Source of the DNA: Saprospiraceae bacterium
GTDB taxonomy: Bacteria; Bacteroidota; Bacteroidia; Chitinophagales; Saprospiraceae
Assembly: GCA_016710265.1 (NCBI GenBank)
Contig: JADJJL010000001.1
Location: 620,001-684,000, forward strand
DNA length: 64,000 bases
Direction: 5' to 3'
Shown: positions 26,431 through 36,300 of the stretch, one piece after another
Layout: each line of letters begins with the position of its first letter
Numbering within the stretch: the first letter of the stretch is position 1
Notes under the pieces: generated by a model
The model's database searches: none
Told to the model about the DNA's origin: nothing
What the model saw: only the letters and a program-made list of their open reading frames with translations
Made by a program: the position numbers and the translations under genes

Positions 26431-28251
26431 TCATAAACCAAGTTGTTGCTTAAAATTAGGATCAGGCTTTGCTCCTAAACGAATCGCTTTATTGAAATCT
26501 GCTCTTGCGTCTTCCAGTTTACCCAACGAAAAAGCAGTCTCAGATTTGGTCATCCAATAATTTGCATTTTGTGCGTCATAATACGCCGCATTGCTAAAAT
26601 CTAAATACGCATTTTCTGTTTCCTTTTTAAATTGGTAAATGAGCCCCCTTCCATAAAGGATTTGAGCATCGTGTGGTACTAGATTTAAATATTTACTAAA
26701 ATCTGCCAAAGCCAAATCGGTATCACCAAATAGACTGTGCACAAATCCACGGTTTTTGTAAAGTTCAAAAAAATCGGGATTCACTTTTTCTGCTCTTTTA
26801 AAATATTCCATTGCAAGATCCTTATTCTTTCTTCTTCCATTGATCAAGCCTAAATTGATTAACGCACGATCATGGTTTGGATCTTTTTGGATGGTTTTTT
26901 GAAACCAGGCCGAGGCAGAATCATCGTCATTTTTTTCTTTTAAATAATATGTTCCTAAGTTATAATATGCTACTGCACTTTCCGGATATTTTTTTATAAC
27001 ATCGGTCCAAAGGGTCTTATTGTTTTGCCAAATTTGCACACGATCTTTACTCAACCAGGCAAAAAGAAATACCGGAATATAAGATGCATACATTAGGTAA
27101 GATTTAAAAGCCAATTTTCCTGTTTTGGAATTTAGATATTGATCCATGCCCATGGCCAAAATAAAAAATAATCCAATGTATGGCATGTAAGTGTATCGCT
27201 CAGATACCACAGCCATACCAACAGTAAGAAATTGTAACACCAGCAAAATATTGGCAAAGAAAAACAAAAAACCAAAAACCAAAATTTTTGATTGCTTTCT
27301 AAAATACCAGATTGCAAAAATTATAAATGCCAACAAAAAAGGAGCCAACTTAAAAATCATTGGAAATACGCCGCCCGTTTTAGCAGGAAATGGATGCAAG
27401 GCTGAAAGTTGGGTTGGAATAAACAATTTGAAAATATAAAATATACTTGCAAAAGATGAAAGCATAATCCTTTCTAGTATAGTGTATTGTTCGATGGTGC
27501 CCACTGCTTTTCCCTGAGCTTTAATCGTCACTAAACCCATGATTAAGGCTACTATAAAAAATGGAATTTTATTCCATAAAGTTGAACTCCAAGGTTTATC
27601 CAATTTATAATAATCCAGGCACATTAAAACCAAAGGAAAACAAACCGCAGCGGGTTTGCTTAACACTGAAAATACAAAAAATACAAATGAGAGTAAAATG
27701 TAATACCATGATTTAGGCGAAGCGTAACTCTTTAAATAAGCAATTAGGCCAGCTATAAAAAAGAAAGAAAAAAGCACGTCTTTCAATTCTGAAATCCAGG
27801 CCACGGATTCAACGTGCATGGGATGTACTCCAAAAAGTGCTGACACCAACAATGCAACCGCAAATTTTTTATCACTTAAAATCAACACGAACCAAAATAC
27901 CATAAGTGTATTTAGTACATGAAATAATAATATTACCTGATGATATAACTCGGGAACCAATTTGGCTTTTTGGTAAATCAGAGCATAGCTGGACATGGTG
28001 ATGGGATGATAGTTTCCCACATAATAATTCTGTCCAAAAAAATGAGCGATGCTTTTAGTCAATGGTTGGGCCAACATCTTATTGGTTTGTACATACTCCA
28101 AGTCATCCCAAACAAATCCCAACTTACTCACAGGATTAAATGTCCATATCACCAACAATACCAAACTTGCCAAAAGCAAAACATTCATCGGAGTCCAAAT
28201 ACTTGAATGAATGGGCTCGAATTTTGGTGCAGCTTTGTAATTTGACTTCAT
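26431..28251 (-). CDS. Multipass membrane protein with C-terminal TPRs, TMTC-like putative protein O-glycosyltransferase
   Basis: About eleven membrane helices occupy residues 20-390, and five to six tetratricopeptide repeats fill about 410-600. The early loop WDDLEYVQTNKML contains the acidic pair typical of GT-C glycosyltransferases, and FGVHPMHVESVAWISELKDVLFSFFF is the hallmark loop of bacterial proteins related to eukaryotic TMTC O-mannosyltransferases. Function in bacteria is not established; transfer of a sugar to exported proteins is the best guess. It converges with pckA with 2 bases between the stops, and no glycan genes adjoin it. Confidence 0.82.
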   Translation of the reverse strand: MKSNYKAAPKFEPIHSSIWTPMNVLLLASLVLLVIWTFNPVSKLGFVWDDLEYVQTNKMLAQPLTKSIAHFFGQNYYVGNYHPITMSSYALIYQKAKLVPELYHQVILLFHVLNTLMVFWFVLILSDKKFAVALLVSALFGVHPMHVESVAWISELKDVLFSFFFIAGLIAYLKSYASPKSWYYILLSFVFFVFSVLSKPAAVCFPLVLMCLDYYKLDKPWSSTLWNKIPFFIVALIMGLVTIKAQGKAVGTIEQYTILERIMLSSFASIFYIFKLFIPTQLSALHPFPAKTGGVFPMIFKLAPFLLAFIIFAIWYFRKQSKILVFGFLFFFANILLVLQFLTVGMAVVSERYTYMPYIGLFFILAMGMDQYLNSKTGKLAFKSYLMYASYIPVFLFAWLSKDRVQIWQNNKTLWTDVIKKYPESAVAYYNLGTYYLKEKNDDDSASAWFQKTIQKDPNHDRALINLGLINGRRKNKDLAMEYFKRAEKVNPDFFELYKNRGFVHSLFGDTDLALADFSKYLNLVPHDAQILYGRGLIYQFKKETENAYLDFSNAAYYDAQNANYWMTKSETAFSLGKLEDARADFNKAIRLGAKPDPNFKQQLGL

Positions 28252-28399
28252 GAATTTGGATTTCTGAAGACAAAATTAATCATTCAAATGATTATAAGGC
28301 ATTATTATAAATGAGCCATTACAACTGACTTTCAAATTCCATCAGATCAAGAGTCTCCAAAATTATTAAGATGGGATATATCTAGTTTACAAACTAAAA

Positions 28400-29005
28400 T
28401 TAACTACGTCTAAGCATCCTAGTGCGCATTTTGCTAAAAAATTCTGGGGTTACACCGATGTAAGAAGCAATTTGTTTTTGCGCCAAAGTGCCTACCAATT
28501 GTGGATACTTTTCACAAAACCGCTCATAGCGCTCTTCTGCATTTAAACGCAAATTGTCTAAAATTCTTTGTTGGAAATGCACCAAACTTTTTTCTAAAAT
28601 CACTCTAAAAAATCTTTCAAATTTCGGAACTTCGAGATATAAATCTTCCTGATCTTTCCTGGATAAAATTATAACTTCCGAACTCGTAGTTGCTTCTATA
28701 TTGATCACCGCCGGTTTTCCTGAAATCAAACTGTATAAATCTGAAATCCAGTAGTCTGTAGGCGCAAAATTTAATACATGTTCAAACCCATTTTGATCGG
28801 TTTGAAAACCATGCAAACACCCTTTGGTCACAAAATATGAAAACATACAATTCTCACCAGCCTTTTGTAAAACTTCTCTATTTTTAACTTTACGAAAACT
28901 TAGTTTACTACAAAATATTTCTTTTTCATTTTGATCTAAAGTGATGTGCCTATGCACATTTTGAAGGATTTGCTGACAAGCGTTTTCGTGGGTTAATGAT
29001 TTCAT
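28400..29005 (-). CDS. Crp/Fnr-family transcriptional regulator
   Basis: A 201-residue regulator with an N-terminal cyclic-nucleotide-binding-type beta barrel (about 25-125) and a C-terminal helix-turn-helix (TLAQKQIASYIGVTPEFFSKMRTRM). The barrel lacks the cAMP phosphate-binding RxS loop of E. coli CRP, and there are no Fnr-like N-terminal cysteines, so the ligand is unknown. It follows the flavin reductase gene by 12 bases in the same operon, suggesting a linked stress or redox response (inference). Confidence 0.92.
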   Translation of the reverse strand: MKSLTHENACQQILQNVHRHITLDQNEKEIFCSKLSFRKVKNREVLQKAGENCMFSYFVTKGCLHGFQTDQNGFEHVLNFAPTDYWISDLYSLISGKPAVINIEATTSSEVIILSRKDQEDLYLEVPKFERFFRVILEKSLVHFQQRILDNLRLNAEERYERFCEKYPQLVGTLAQKQIASYIGVTPEFFSKMRTRMLRRS

Positions 29006-29017
29006 GATATAATAACA

Positions 29018-29899
29018 TTAAACGGAAGCCAATATTTTAGCAGAAAGTTCAACGTGGCCTTGGTTAAATATCTTTGCAGCCAAAACATGAATTTCAGTCA
29101 TTCTGTCTTGAGAATTCATTGCCTTTTTCCAATCTTGCATTTCGTTAAGTTCATTTAAAACTTCTTCCTTGGTATACCAATGTTTCATTCCAGAAAGATA
29201 ACCAATCATATTGGCGGTTAGAATTTGACTTAAACGAATATGTTCAGGCAAGTTTTGATACCCAACAATTGGAAGATGCTGGCTCTGAGGTAAAGTCAAT
29301 ACCGCCTCTCCGCTCGCCCTTACATAAAAAGCCCGACCCATTCTTCCCATTAGATCAATTTTATGGGGATCAATTTTGTCATTCTCATCTAAGACAGATT
29401 CATTGATATGCATGCAAACGACATGACAAATTATGAGATGACCGGCTCCACCTTGATCACCAAGGGTGATTATCTGTTCTACCTTACATTCCATATTGAC
29501 CGGACTCTCCAATACCAATGGGGCTTTGACCATTTGAGCTTTGGTAGGGGTAAGACCTGCTTCCTCAAATTCGCTGATATCATTGGGGAAATCTACACTG
29601 CATACCATCATTTGTCTTACAATTTCATAATTCACTACGTTGATGACACATTCTTTGGAGGCCATGATGTTGTGCAAAGTGTCTTTGGTGGTATTGCCTT
29701 CCACACGTCTGTTGGAAGAAAATACAAGAATGGGTGGATTGCTGCTAAAAGCATTAAAAAAACTATATGGTGCCAGATTGGTTCTTCCAAATTCATCAAT
29801 GGTACTTACAAAAGCGATGGGTCTTGGCGCCACACTTCCAAGTAGATACTGATGGAGTTCTCCTGTAGGAATTGTGCCGGGTATGATGATTTTTTTCAT
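29018..29899 (-). CDS. Flavin reductase-like FMN-binding protein
   Basis: A split-barrel FMN protein of the flavin reductase/flavoredoxin family. The signature is near the N-terminus: LLGSVAPRPIAFVSTIDEFGRTNLAPYSFFNAFSSNPPILVFSSN, the flavin-binding segment. At 293 residues it is longer than the roughly 200-residue core; residues 200-293 form a helical extension (MKHWYTKEEVLNELNEMQDWK). The reaction is not determined by sequence. It is the first gene of a two-gene unit with the Crp-type regulator. Confidence 0.9.
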   Translation of the reverse strand: MKKIIIPGTIPTGELHQYLLGSVAPRPIAFVSTIDEFGRTNLAPYSFFNAFSSNPPILVFSSNRRVEGNTTKDTLHNIMASKECVINVVNYEIVRQMMVCSVDFPNDISEFEEAGLTPTKAQMVKAPLVLESPVNMECKVEQIITLGDQGGAGHLIICHVVCMHINESVLDENDKIDPHKIDLMGRMGRAFYVRASGEAVLTLPQSQHLPIVGYQNLPEHIRLSQILTANMIGYLSGMKHWYTKEEVLNELNEMQDWKKAMNSQDRMTEIHVLAAKIFNQGHVELSAKILASV

Positions 29900-30134
29900 G
29901 CTTTACATTGTGTCTTTTACAAACTCCAAATTTTAGTTTTTGTTCTTATCCTATTCCCAAGAGTTGAGGCATTTATAATTAATAAAACTTACTATATCTA
30001 TCCCCATCACCAATTTTTTGATAAAGCTTCAGGTTCATTTTGCGAATTTGATTCATCTGACTTGTTACAAAGAATTTAAAAACAATTTAATAAAAATACT
30101 ACCTTTCGGCTCTTAATCCTTTTAAAAATCAAGT

Positions 30135-31769
30135 ATGATTGAATTGATAAATATTCAGGCTTTACGTGGCCCCAATCTATTTAGTTTGGATCATCGCCTC
30201 ATTTTATTGAGGCTTAGATTGCTAGGAATCACTTCACCTTCCATTTTTTCAAACAACGAGGATCTATTAAAATTACTTCAAATTGAATTGATTGGTCAGT
30301 TTGATGTTTTAAAACTCATTGGAAAACTTGCCTTGCATTTGCAGAATAGTGCTGGATACAGACTCAACTTTTTGAAGATTTTAAATACAAATGAAGAAAA
30401 TGTACACAGAATAATTTTTGAGTATTGTTCTGAAGACGCAGGAAAACTGGCTGGAAAACTGGCCTGCACACTTGCTGAAAACATATTATTGGATCAGAAA
30501 GTAGATTGTGAAGAGGCAATTAATGAACTAATAAAATTAAAAAGTCTAGAACCTGATCAAACTCAAAATTTTAAAAGCCTGCTAAATCCAAATAATATTC
30601 CTGTGATTGCGGTCACCGGCACCAATGGTAAAACCACCACAAGTCGGCTAATTGCTCATATCTGCCATCATTCCGGAATAAAAGTGGGATTTACCACCAG
30701 CGATGGAATTTACATCAACGCTGAAATGATAGAAAAAGGAGATACCACCGGACCTGCCAGTGCTCATACCGTTCTGCATCATCCTGAGGTAGACCTTGCA
30801 GTATTGGAAACTGCCAGAGGCGGAATTCTAAGGGCCGGATTGGCATTTGGTACTTGTCAAGTGGCCGTGGTCACCAATGTCCAACCGGACCATTTGGGTT
30901 TAGGGGACATTCATACCGTAGAAGAAATGGCAAAAGTAAAAGCTTTGGTCGTGGATGTTTTGGAACGAGGAGGAACTGCCGTATTGAACCTTGAAAATGA
31001 ACATACTAAATCCATGGCTACAAGGAAGGATTTGCAATACGCTTGGTTTAGTATTCAGAAAAATCCTGTTTGGCCAGAAGAATTCAAATTCATTGCCTTT
31101 GTTGAGAAGCATAAAATTGTGGTCAAAAACAATTATGAAACCATCTTAGAAATCAATTTTGAAGATTGTCCAATCAGCTTTAATGGTACAGTACCTTTTA
31201 TGATTGAAAATGTAATGGCAGCTATACTTGCCTGCTTGTCGTTTGGTGTCTCGAATGATTCAATTAAAAAAGGTATCCAGTCTTTTTATCCTTCAGCCGA
31301 ACAAACACCTGGCAGATTAAATGTCTTCGATTTTCACCAATTTAAAGTGATGGTAGACTTTGCACATAATCCCGATGGTTTTTCCGGAATTAAAGAATTT
31401 TTAAAACACATCCAATCTCCATTTAAAATAGGAATCATTACTGGTACGGGTGATCGGCCAGATGCATCCACCGAAGAACTTGGTAAATTAAGTGCAGAAA
31501 TGTTTGACTATATTATTATCCATCAGGCTAAATTCCATAGAGGAAGAACTGCCCAAGAAATAGTAGATCTTTTGGTAAAAGGTATCAAATCAGTAAATTC
31601 AAATGTTCCATATGAATACATTCCTGATGAAATTGAACCATTGGCATATGCCATAGAAAAAGCAAAACCTGGAGCTTTTATCACTGCACTTAGCGATGTT
31701 CTGGATGATCCAATCAATTTGATTACATCCTATCAGCAAAACCCAGCTATCAATAAATTGAGTTTGTAA
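30135..31769 (+). CDS. Cyanophycin-synthetase-like Mur ligase without the ATP-grasp domain
   Basis: Residues 1-150 match the N domain of cyanophycin synthetase (start INIQALRGPNLFS; EYCSEDAGKLAGKLACTLAENIL). The Mur-ligase domain starts directly after it with AVTGTNGKTTTSRL (P-loop 161-167), TTGPASAHTVLHHPEVDLAVLETARGGILRAGLAF, VTNVQPDHLG, a PGRLNVF loop and a C-terminal domain with DFAHNPDGF and GTGDRP. The central ATP-grasp domain of about 320 residues is absent, explaining 544 instead of about 870 residues. In CphA the ATP-grasp part adds aspartate and the Mur part adds arginine, so this protein should do one ligation at most. The substrate is unknown, and no partner ligase adjoins it. Confidence 0.87.
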   Translation: MIELINIQALRGPNLFSLDHRLILLRLRLLGITSPSIFSNNEDLLKLLQIELIGQFDVLKLIGKLALHLQNSAGYRLNFLKILNTNEENVHRIIFEYCSEDAGKLAGKLACTLAENILLDQKVDCEEAINELIKLKSLEPDQTQNFKSLLNPNNIPVIAVTGTNGKTTTSRLIAHICHHSGIKVGFTTSDGIYINAEMIEKGDTTGPASAHTVLHHPEVDLAVLETARGGILRAGLAFGTCQVAVVTNVQPDHLGLGDIHTVEEMAKVKALVVDVLERGGTAVLNLENEHTKSMATRKDLQYAWFSIQKNPVWPEEFKFIAFVEKHKIVVKNNYETILEINFEDCPISFNGTVPFMIENVMAAILACLSFGVSNDSIKKGIQSFYPSAEQTPGRLNVFDFHQFKVMVDFAHNPDGFSGIKEFLKHIQSPFKIGIITGTGDRPDASTEELGKLSAEMFDYIIIHQAKFHRGRTAQEIVDLLVKGIKSVNSNVPYEYIPDEIEPLAYAIEKAKPGAFITALSDVLDDPINLITSYQQNPAINKLSL

Positions 31770-31785
31770 TTTTTACATTTATAAA

Positions 31786-32745
31786 CTAATACAAATACCG
31801 CTGCACAGCAATACTGTAGATCGGATAAAAATGCACAAAAGATTTATGAACCAAAGGTATCCCCACAGAAAGTTCAAGACGTAGATTAGATCTAATGACC
31901 CTTTGAATTCCAGGATGAATTTCTACATAATAACCCTCATTAAACGCAGGATTAAGTGTTGGAATGGTTTGGCCATTGTACACAAACTGAGCCGCTTGCC
32001 AAGCAGATGCCAAAAATTCCAAATAGATATTGGTGTTTGGTTCATCAAAACTATTCTCTTTGTTACCTTGTAAAAGATACCCAAATGAAACACTCATCTT
32101 AGCAGCATTTCCATATTTCATAATTCTTTTTACCAGTTGTTGGGTTCTAACATCTAGCTGTTCTTCGCTATAGTCCCATGGAAAAATTCCTTGAATGGAA
32201 CTGCTAATAGCAAGTCGGTGGTATAAAAAACTATTGATGATTCCAATGCCCCAACCTCTATTGTCGTGATACAAATTGGGTTCTGCTTCATCGTGTGCTT
32301 GCCTCACGTTTGACAAATCAGAAATGATGGCTACTCTATAATGTTTGTTCTGTTGGTCAAAACTCAAAAGTCGATACTTGGCCATGAAATGAAATCCATT
32401 CCATCGCATTGGATACACTACACCTCTGGCTACACGATTTGTAAAATAAAAAGGACTTCCTCCGGAGGGATGTCCATGAGATACTAAATCAGGAGGTAAA
32501 AACTTAGAGTGATGATTGGACATGCTTGCAGATAAATAAACACTCAACTTGGAATGAATTCCATACATCAACCGCAATCCTCCCATGACTTTAAGTGTTT
32601 TAATTTCATAGTTCCCATCGGAATATGCGCGAACTGCAAATACATTTTTGGGTAAGGTATTGGCTGACTCAGTCAACGGAAAAAGTTCTTGCGAAAATCC
32701 AGTCAATGGAAAATAAATCAATATCAAAAATATATTCCATTTCAT
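31786..32745 (-). CDS. Outer-membrane beta-barrel-like protein paired with a heavy-metal-domain protein
   Basis: A 319-residue protein with a signal peptide (residues 1-19, ending GFSQ). The rest has alternating amphipathic strands with aromatic girdle residues, ending in YSIAVQRYLY, a barrel-like C-terminus. A His-rich loop occurs around residues 78-95 (SNHHSKFLPPDLVSHGHPSGG). I do not recognise a named family; the region resembles the metal-associated outer-membrane proteins of Bacteroidota. It overlaps the upstream metal-binding-domain gene by four bases (ATGA), so the pair is co-translated and probably handles copper or another soft metal (inference). Confidence 0.65.
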   Translation of the reverse strand: MKWNIFLILIYFPLTGFSQELFPLTESANTLPKNVFAVRAYSDGNYEIKTLKVMGGLRLMYGIHSKLSVYLSASMSNHHSKFLPPDLVSHGHPSGGSPFYFTNRVARGVVYPMRWNGFHFMAKYRLLSFDQQNKHYRVAIISDLSNVRQAHDEAEPNLYHDNRGWGIGIINSFLYHRLAISSSIQGIFPWDYSEEQLDVRTQQLVKRIMKYGNAAKMSVSFGYLLQGNKENSFDEPNTNIYLEFLASAWQAAQFVYNGQTIPTLNPAFNEGYYVEIHPGIQRVIRSNLRLELSVGIPLVHKSFVHFYPIYSIAVQRYLY

Positions 32746-33257
32746 AAAAGGAGAACAAATTGATTTTGATCCCTAAATTTTAAAATTCCATTTTCCTCTA
32801 AAATCTTTTGTCTTGTTTTTTCAGGCAAATATTTCTTGACGATCCATAAAAAATCCATTGGTACATCAGTCTTAATCTTATTTGGATTAAGTATGATAAA
32901 TTCCGATCCAGACCAAATAAATTTATGGGCTTCAATAAAATGCAATTCTTTCGCATTTAATTGCACCTTTACATCTCGCACAGAAAATCCTGCTTTGTAA
33001 ACTGCCTTGACCAATTTATCCAACTTAAATTCTTTTCCGTGACGTATATGTATCTGTGCCTCTGTTCCTATAATATCCATATGAATTCCAATCACAAAAG
33101 ATAATTTCTTGATTTGCATCTCCACATTCTTAACACATGCAGAACAAGTCAATCCATTAATTCCAATTCGAATCACAGAAGTTTGAGAGAAAACAAAATG
33201 GCCTGTGAGCCAAATAATACCAGCAAGAAAAAAATTAAGTCTTGATTTCACTTTCAA
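32742..33257 (-). CDS. Secreted protein with heavy-metal-associated (HMA) domain
   Basis: Residues 1-24 form a signal peptide. Residues 27-95 form an HMA (Atx1/CopZ-type) fold with the metal motif GLTCSAC (C38, C41) and the conserved AGFSV near its end. HMA proteins usually bind Cu(I) in the cytosol; this one is exported, which is less common. The remaining 70 residues (about 100-171) are unlike the HMA fold and have no recognised motif. It is first in a two-gene unit, overlapping the barrel-like protein gene by four bases. Confidence 0.8.
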   Translation of the reverse strand: MKVKSRLNFFLAGIIWLTGHFVFSQTSVIRIGINGLTCSACVKNVEMQIKKLSFVIGIHMDIIGTEAQIHIRHGKEFKLDKLVKAVYKAGFSVRDVKVQLNAKELHFIEAHKFIWSGSEFIILNPNKIKTDVPMDFLWIVKKYLPEKTRQKILEENGILKFRDQNQFVLLL

Positions 33258-33323
33258 GAAACCAAAATAGACAAGGGTTGGTTTAATTCAATACACCTAT
33301 AGAAAATAACAATTTTACAAATG

Positions 33324-36300
33324 TTACCTAATAATGGTCACATCTCCATGCCTCCATTGTGGTTCATTGCCTTCGGTCTCAAACTGGAATGCATAAGTAT
33401 ATACTCCAGGTTGGAGATCTCTTCCTTTAAACGTACCATCCCATTTTATTTGATCACCAATGCCATTGCCACGTTGTTCAAAAACCATGCTTCCCCATCG
33501 GTCAAAAATTCTCATCAATAATACATGACTTTTGTCGGGAAATCTAAAAGTCACTTCAAAGAAGTCATTGACTGAATCGTCATTGGGTGAAAACACATTT
33601 GGAATATAAACATCTGCTTCAGGAATGATTACAAAAATGGTAAATTGATCTTCAATATCACAACCATTGGCATCTGTTAATAAAAGATTGTAGGTGGTAG
33701 TTTGACCAGGTGTAGCTCTTGGATTTACACAATCCAAACAACTCAAATCTGTTGGAGGAGTCCATGTAATGGTGGTAGGGATAAAATTTAAATTCGTTTG
33801 CACATTAACAGAAGCCCCCAATTGAATAGTTGTGTCGTTTGGTAGAGTCAATGATAAAACGGCAGAAGGACTGACTGTAAAATTTAATACCGTATCACAG
33901 GCTATAGGGTTTATGATTCTTAGACTATGGTTACCTTGTCCCAAACCTGTAACACGCATTTGAGGACTATAAGTAGTTGCTGGACCTCCATCAATGGAAA
34001 TCATATAGGGGCCAGCACCAATTCCGATGTCATTGATTTGAATAACTCCTGTATTTGGTGTTTCACACAAAATAGGTTCCACCGTAAAAGTAGGTACAAT
34101 AGGTGGAGCAAAACTAAGATTGACTTGAATGATGGAATCGCAACCTTGGGCAGCAGACCTAGGTATCACCACATTACCCGAAGGTCTAAGCACTGAAAAA
34201 ACCTGATTACCGATTCTAATACTATCCTTTGTACAAATAACTGGAGAAAAAGTAGAAGAAGGCAAAGGTAAAAATCGAACATTTACAGTTAGAAAACTAT
34301 CGCATCCGCGATGAGATCCATCAAATAAGTTAATGTCCCCTGAAGGTCTTGATTCTGAAAACACATTACCTCCTATGGTGATGGTTGTTCCCATGCAAGC
34401 AAAGGTATCCAGAGTACCTATTGCATCCGGAAGAATTGTAATGATTACATTGACCAAAGAATCACAACCATTGGATGATGAATTGGCAAATCTTAAAGTC
34501 CCCATGGTTCTACCGGATGAAAATCTTTGTCCGCCTAACATAAGAGTGTCTGTTCTACACAAATCTGCTCTAAAGGTTCCCATCCCTTCCGGTTTGATGG
34601 TCAAAGTAACATTGACAATACTGTCGCAACCTAAGTAAGATCCATTTGGAAATCTAAATTGGCCAGTTGGATTTCTAACACCGAAATATCGACCATTCGC
34701 TCCTCCAATTAAAACACTATCACTTGGGCAAATTGATAAATTGAAATCAAAACTTGGATCCGCAATATGTACATTCACATTAATCACACTATCACATCCA
34801 TTGACAGATCCTCCGGCTAAAGTTTGAACACCAGTGGTTCTATTCGCATCAAAAACTTCTCCATTCAAAGTTATACTTTGCCCCAGGCAAATAGCTGTAT
34901 CTAAATTTCTTTCTGCAAAATTTTTAACAGTGAGTTGCACAAAAATGACACTGTCACATCCAGAAGCAGATGCTCCAGTCAATATTGCAATTCCTGACGT
35001 TCTGTCTTTATCAAACACTTCGGTGCCAATTGTTATTCGATCTGTATTACAAATGGTCGGAGAAAAATTGGACAAACCTCTTACAGTTCCAATCGCGACA
35101 ATGATACTGTCACAACCATTTTGCGTTTGAAGGGTCACAGAATCAATTAGCTTTCCATCAAAAATTCTGATGGGTCCAATTGAGACTGTATCCTGGTAAC
35201 AAACATTGACAAAAACTTCATTTCTAGCACCCCCAGCTGTCTGCACATCCACAATAAAAATGGAATCGCATATACTTACTCCATCACCATTAACTCCAAA
35301 AGAATCTTGTGGATTGGTCGTACTATAAGTTCTGTTTCGGAATGTGACAGTTTCACCAACACAAAGAGTTGGTGTAAAAACAGTTCTTATTGGGGCAACA
35401 CAAGTATAACAACTTGAAAATTCAGAATAAATATTGGGCCTGGCAGCAGGGTTCGATGGATACTGATAAGCAGAAATGGTGTGTCTATTAGGATAATTCA
35501 CATTTAATACCCAATTGCCCAAAGCATCAGCCCTGGTTCTTCCCAATTCAAAACCTGCGTGACATGTTGATCCAGGACACATTAAACTCGGATTAGCATA
35601 TATACTAATGGAATCATTTGCATTTCCAATACCTGTTACTCTATTTCTATTCACGCTGGTTACAACAGGCGTGGCTGGTTTTGGTGCATTGGCGGTATTT
35701 AACACGACCGCACTTCCTGACAAACAAGTCATATGATTATTTATATGCTTTGCTTGAGAAATTCCCGGATCCAATAAATTGACGTACACATTGGTATATC
35801 TAGAAACAGCATTGTTTTCCAAAAACATGGAATAAGCTCCGACCGTATTTACATTGATAAAATCACCACCATCCCTCGCATAGTTATTTCTGACAAAATA
35901 ATCAGATCCACTATTTCCATTTAATTCTATATCCAGTGTACCATTGTAAAATCTATTTCTGGATATCTCGCAAGTCCTAGATAAATCATTGCTCTGGATG
36001 CCAACAATGTTTTGGCCAAAGAAAAAATTATCACTGACCCGATAAATGCCATTGTCATAAAGTCGTATGGCATAAGATGGTCCCAAAAAATTATTTGAAC
36101 GGCTTGTATCCAAAGCACCAAATAGATTTTGACTGATTGTGCATTGTGAACTTCGTACTTCTATTGCGGAAAAATTAGTGACAAAAGTACAGGAATCAAT
36201 GGTGGAATTACCCAATCCTAAATTAGGTCCTATCGCTACAATCCCTGCTGTAATGAAAATAGATGATTTTGTAAAATCTGAACCGAATATACATTTTCTA

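Noticed and set aside
29408..29845. Long reading frame antisense to the flavin reductase gene
   Set aside because: It is a shadow of a well-supported gene, and the translation resembles no family.
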